Below, in pieces: positions 6,841 to 8,345 of a stretch of 8,345 bases of DNA. The stretch spans positions 1 through 8,345 of the forward strand of contig UQOG01000089.1 of assembly GCA_900542615.1 (NCBI GenBank), in the 5' to 3' direction. The translations under genes were made by a program, and so were the position numbers. The DNA comes from an uncultured Eubacteriales bacterium. Its GTDB lineage: Bacteria; Bacillota; Clostridia; Christensenellales; CAG-138. How positions within the stretch are numbered: the stretch's first letter is position 1; the number at the start of each line of letters is the position of its first letter. The notes under the pieces are model-generated. The model did not search any database. It was not told the origin of the DNA and was given only the letters and a program-made list of their open reading frames with translations.

Positions 6841-6869
6841 TTGCATTGCCGCCCATATTCCTGTATAAT
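6841..6869 (+). promoter_or_regulatory. Predicted sigma-70-type promoter of dapF
   Basis: A perfect TATAAT at 6864-6869 lies 17 bp after TTGCAT at 6841-6846 (3 of 6 to TTGACA). The expected start of transcription is near 6876, giving a leader of about 30 nt that includes the AAAAGGAGG ribosome binding site at 6890-6898. It is back-to-back with the promoter of the divergent lipid kinase operon, with 30 bp between the two -35 boxes. Confidence 0.7.
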
Positions 6870-6906
6870 AGACCCATAGACCAATCCAGAAAAGGAGGCT
6901 GATCCC

Positions 6907-7743
6907 GTGGAATTTACCAAAATGCACGGCCTGGGCAATGACTTTATCCTCATGGAGGACCTGAACGCCGCCCTGGCGGAGGACCAATGCCCCGGCATGG
7001 CCCAGCGGCTTTGTCACCGCCGTACCGGCATTGGCGCGGACGGCCTGATGTTCATCCGCCGGGGGGAACAGGCCCCGGTGCGGATGCGCCTGTATAACAG
7101 CGACGGCAGCCTGGCGGATATGTGCGGCAACGGCATCCGCTGCTTTGCCCGCTATGTCTACGACCACAAGATCCAAACCGCCACCCGCTTCCCCATCGAA
7201 ACCGACGCCGGGATCAAGGAAGCCAGCCTTACCCTGACCGACGGCCAGGTCTCCGCCGTGGAGATCTCCATGGGGACCCCTGCCTTTGCCCGGCCCCAGA
7301 TCCCCATGCTGGGCGGAGAGGGGGATTGCCGCCTGACGCCTGTGGAGGCCCTGGGCCGCACCTTTACCTGTAGCGCGGTAAATACCGGCGTGCCCCACCT
7401 GGTGGTATTCCTGGAGGAGGCCCTGCCGGAATCCGACCTGCTGCGCTATGGCCCCGCCCTGGAGACCCATCCCCTGTTCCCCAAGCGGACCAACGTGAAC
7501 TTCACCCGGGTGCTGGACGAAAATACCCTGGAGGTGCGCACCTGGGAACGGGGCTGCGGCCGTACCCTGGCCTGCGGCACCGGCTCCTGCGCCGCCGCCG
7601 TATGCGCCGCCGTTGCCGGCTTTACCCGCCGCAACGTCCAGGTGCGCCTGGCCCTGGGCAGCCTGGCCATACGCTGGGCGGAGGATGGGAACATCTATAT
7701 GGCCGGCCCCGCCGCGTATAGCTTCACCGGTTCCATTGCGTAA
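6907..7743 (+). CDS. dapF: Diaminopimelate epimerase
   Basis: This cytosolic enzyme converts LL-diaminopimelate to meso-diaminopimelate, the precursor of lysine and of the peptidoglycan cross-link residue. It needs no cofactor and uses two cysteines as acid/base pair. Both are present: C73 in MCGNGIRC (72-79) and C223 in ACGTGSCA (222-229). Other family motifs are MHGLGNDF at 6-13, YNSDGSLADM at 63-72, NTGVPHLV at 159-166 and NVNF at 196-199. Length (278) is normal and the two-fold alpha/beta arrangement appears complete. The start is GTG at 6907, 8 nt after AAAAGGAGG, and leads straight into the standard EFTKMHGLGNDF N-terminus. It is transcribed away from the lipid kinase operon from its own promoter. 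Its neighbours are not other lysine-pathway genes. Confidence 0.98.
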   Translation: MEFTKMHGLGNDFILMEDLNAALAEDQCPGMAQRLCHRRTGIGADGLMFIRRGEQAPVRMRLYNSDGSLADMCGNGIRCFARYVYDHKIQTATRFPIETDAGIKEASLTLTDGQVSAVEISMGTPAFARPQIPMLGGEGDCRLTPVEALGRTFTCSAVNTGVPHLVVFLEEALPESDLLRYGPALETHPLFPKRTNVNFTRVLDENTLEVRTWERGCGRTLACGTGSCAAAVCAAVAGFTRRNVQVRLALGSLAIRWAEDGNIYMAGPAAYSFTGSIA

Positions 7744-7823
7744 TTTTCCAACATCCCTTCCCTTGTTTTTCGGGCAAAAGACCTAGAAAGACGGCTTTTT
7801 CCAAAGTTCGACGGCACCCCCCC

Positions 7824-7852
7824 TTGCTTTTGGATAGGAGACAGTGTAAAAT
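7824..7852 (+). promoter_or_regulatory. Predicted promoter of the DUF6465-like gene
   Basis: TTGCTT at 7824-7829 (3 of 6 to TTGACA) is followed after 17 bp by TAAAAT at 7847-7852 (5 of 6 to TATAAT). The surroundings are AT-rich compared with the rest of the window. The start of transcription would lie near 7859, with a leader of about 44 nt containing AAGGAG at 7887-7892. It suggests that this small gene is expressed separately from dapF, although read-through is possible because no clear terminator follows dapF. Confidence 0.6.
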
Positions 7853-7902
7853 ATACCAGCAATAAAATTACGGCATCGTCCAAAACAAGGAGTGAATCAA
7901 CC

Positions 7903-8223
7903 ATGCCTAAAACCTTAGAAACAACCGCCCCCGTGCTGGAAACGGCAAAGGCGCCTGTGAAAGAAACCAAAAAGGATCAGAAAGCCCCCGCCAAAAAACC
8001 CCGCGCCCCCAAGGCCCCCGTCCAAAAGACCCAGAAGGTCTTTATCCAGTTCGGCGGCATGGAGTGGGAGGTGGATTCCCTGCTGGAGCAGGTGAAGGCC
8101 GCTTATGTGGCCCAGGGCCACCGGGCTTCCGCCATACGGGACCTGAACGTATACGTCAAACCCGAGGACGGCAAAGCCTACTATACCGTCAACGACAAAA
8201 CCAGCGACAGCATCGACCTCTAG
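7903..8223 (+). CDS. DUF6465-like small basic-tailed protein
   Basis: This 106-residue protein of unknown function has two parts. Residues 1-44 are low-complexity and rich in Lys, Ala, Pro and Thr, with loose repeats of APV/KAP and KET/KKT type, and are probably disordered and positively charged. Residues 45-106 form a compact domain: KVFIQFGGMEWEVDSLLEQV, then KAAYVAQGHRASAIRDLNVYVKPEDGKAYYTVN, ending in SIDL. The second part matches my recollection of DUF6465 proteins of Clostridia, which often carry Lys/Ala/Pro-rich tails. The tail recalls histone-H1-like or other nucleic-acid-binding tails, but that is inference. The ATG at 7903 is preceded by AAGGAG about 10 nt upstream and by a credible promoter. 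GC-rich inverted repeats follow the stop codon. No signal peptide or membrane segment is seen. Confidence 0.8.
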   Translation: MPKTLETTAPVLETAKAPVKETKKDQKAPAKKPRAPKAPVQKTQKVFIQFGGMEWEVDSLLEQVKAAYVAQGHRASAIRDLNVYVKPEDGKAYYTVNDKTSDSIDL

Positions 8224-8332
8224 GCCCTACGCGGGCGGCGATAGTCGCGCAACAGCGGGCGGGATTGCCCTGGGGCGGCGGCCCGCGGCAGGCGGATGAA
8301 GCCGCCGCTGCCCGTAGGGCATGGGCAGCGGC
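8224..8332. repeat. GC-rich structured non-coding region with overlapping inverted repeats
   Basis: After the DUF6465-like stop the sequence is very GC-rich and contains no supportable gene to the window end. The main element is a perfect 10-bp inverted repeat, GCCGCTGCCC at 8304-8313 and GGGCAGCGGC at 8323-8332, with a 9-nt loop. It is followed by only three T residues, so it would be a weak terminator. GCCCTACG at 8224-8231 is complementary to CGTAGGGC at 8313-8320, which covers the loop and one base of the hairpin, so two folds exclude each other. GCGGGCGG occurs twice (8231-8238 and 8255-8262). The GTAGGGC-type wording recalls dispersed intergenic repeats of Oscillospiraceae-like genomes, by memory only. 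Confidence 0.5.
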
Positions 8333-8345
8333 TTTGCCCGAGGGG

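Noticed and set aside
6730..7470. 246-residue minus-strand frame covering the dapF 5' half and the intergenic region
   Set aside because: It is antisense to dapF, has shadow-like composition, and crosses both predicted promoters.
7789..7802. Possible terminator after dapF (GAAAG/CTTTT with a short T-run)
   Set aside because: The stem is 5 bp at most with a G-T pair and few G-C pairs, too weak to call as a terminator.
7695..7970. 91-residue minus-strand frame between dapF and the DUF6465-like gene
   Set aside because: It overlaps both flanking plus-strand genes and the promoter at 7824-7852, has no ribosome binding site, and shows no known motif.

Overview
This 8.3 kb window is GC-rich, densely coded chromosomal DNA from a bacterium. 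The organism is most likely an anaerobic, gut-type Firmicute (Clostridia, Oscillospiraceae-like). The reasons are a two-subunit oxygen-sensitive iron-sulfur serine dehydratase, a CvpA-family protein next to a DUF5711-like protein, a DUF6465-like small protein, strong AGGAGG ribosome binding sites and housekeeping-type promoters. This placement is inferred from gene content; the sequence does not prove it.

Layout: Three transcription blocks can be seen. (1) Minus strand, 3854 down to 101: an RlmI/RlmK-like SAM methyltransferase, a protein made of two complete RluA-type pseudouridine synthase domains in tandem, then sdaAB and sdaAA. The genes are 1, 9 and 12 bp apart, so this looks like one operon joining rRNA/RNA modification to serine catabolism. 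(2) Minus strand, 6717 down to 3946: a diacylglycerol/lipid kinase, a membrane-anchored DUF5711-like protein and a CvpA-family membrane protein, closed by a clear intrinsic terminator at 3897-3932. (3) Plus strand: dapF (diaminopimelate epimerase, lysine and peptidoglycan precursor synthesis) from its own promoter at 6841-6869, then a small basic-tailed DUF6465-like protein from a second promoter at 7824-7852.

The lipid kinase and dapF are divergently transcribed from a 189-bp intergenic region that carries back-to-back promoters. Both ends of the window (1-100 and 8224-8345) are GC-rich non-coding stretches with several inverted repeats. They may be structured 3' regions or members of a genomic repeat family.

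No mobile element, CRISPR array, tRNA, rRNA or prophage gene was seen. The most unusual item is the tandem pseudouridine synthase, in which both halves keep all the catalytic motifs. No clearly new system is evident. Most of the window is ordinary housekeeping content, with some poorly characterised genes (DUF5711-like, DUF6465-like, the PUA-less methyltransferase).
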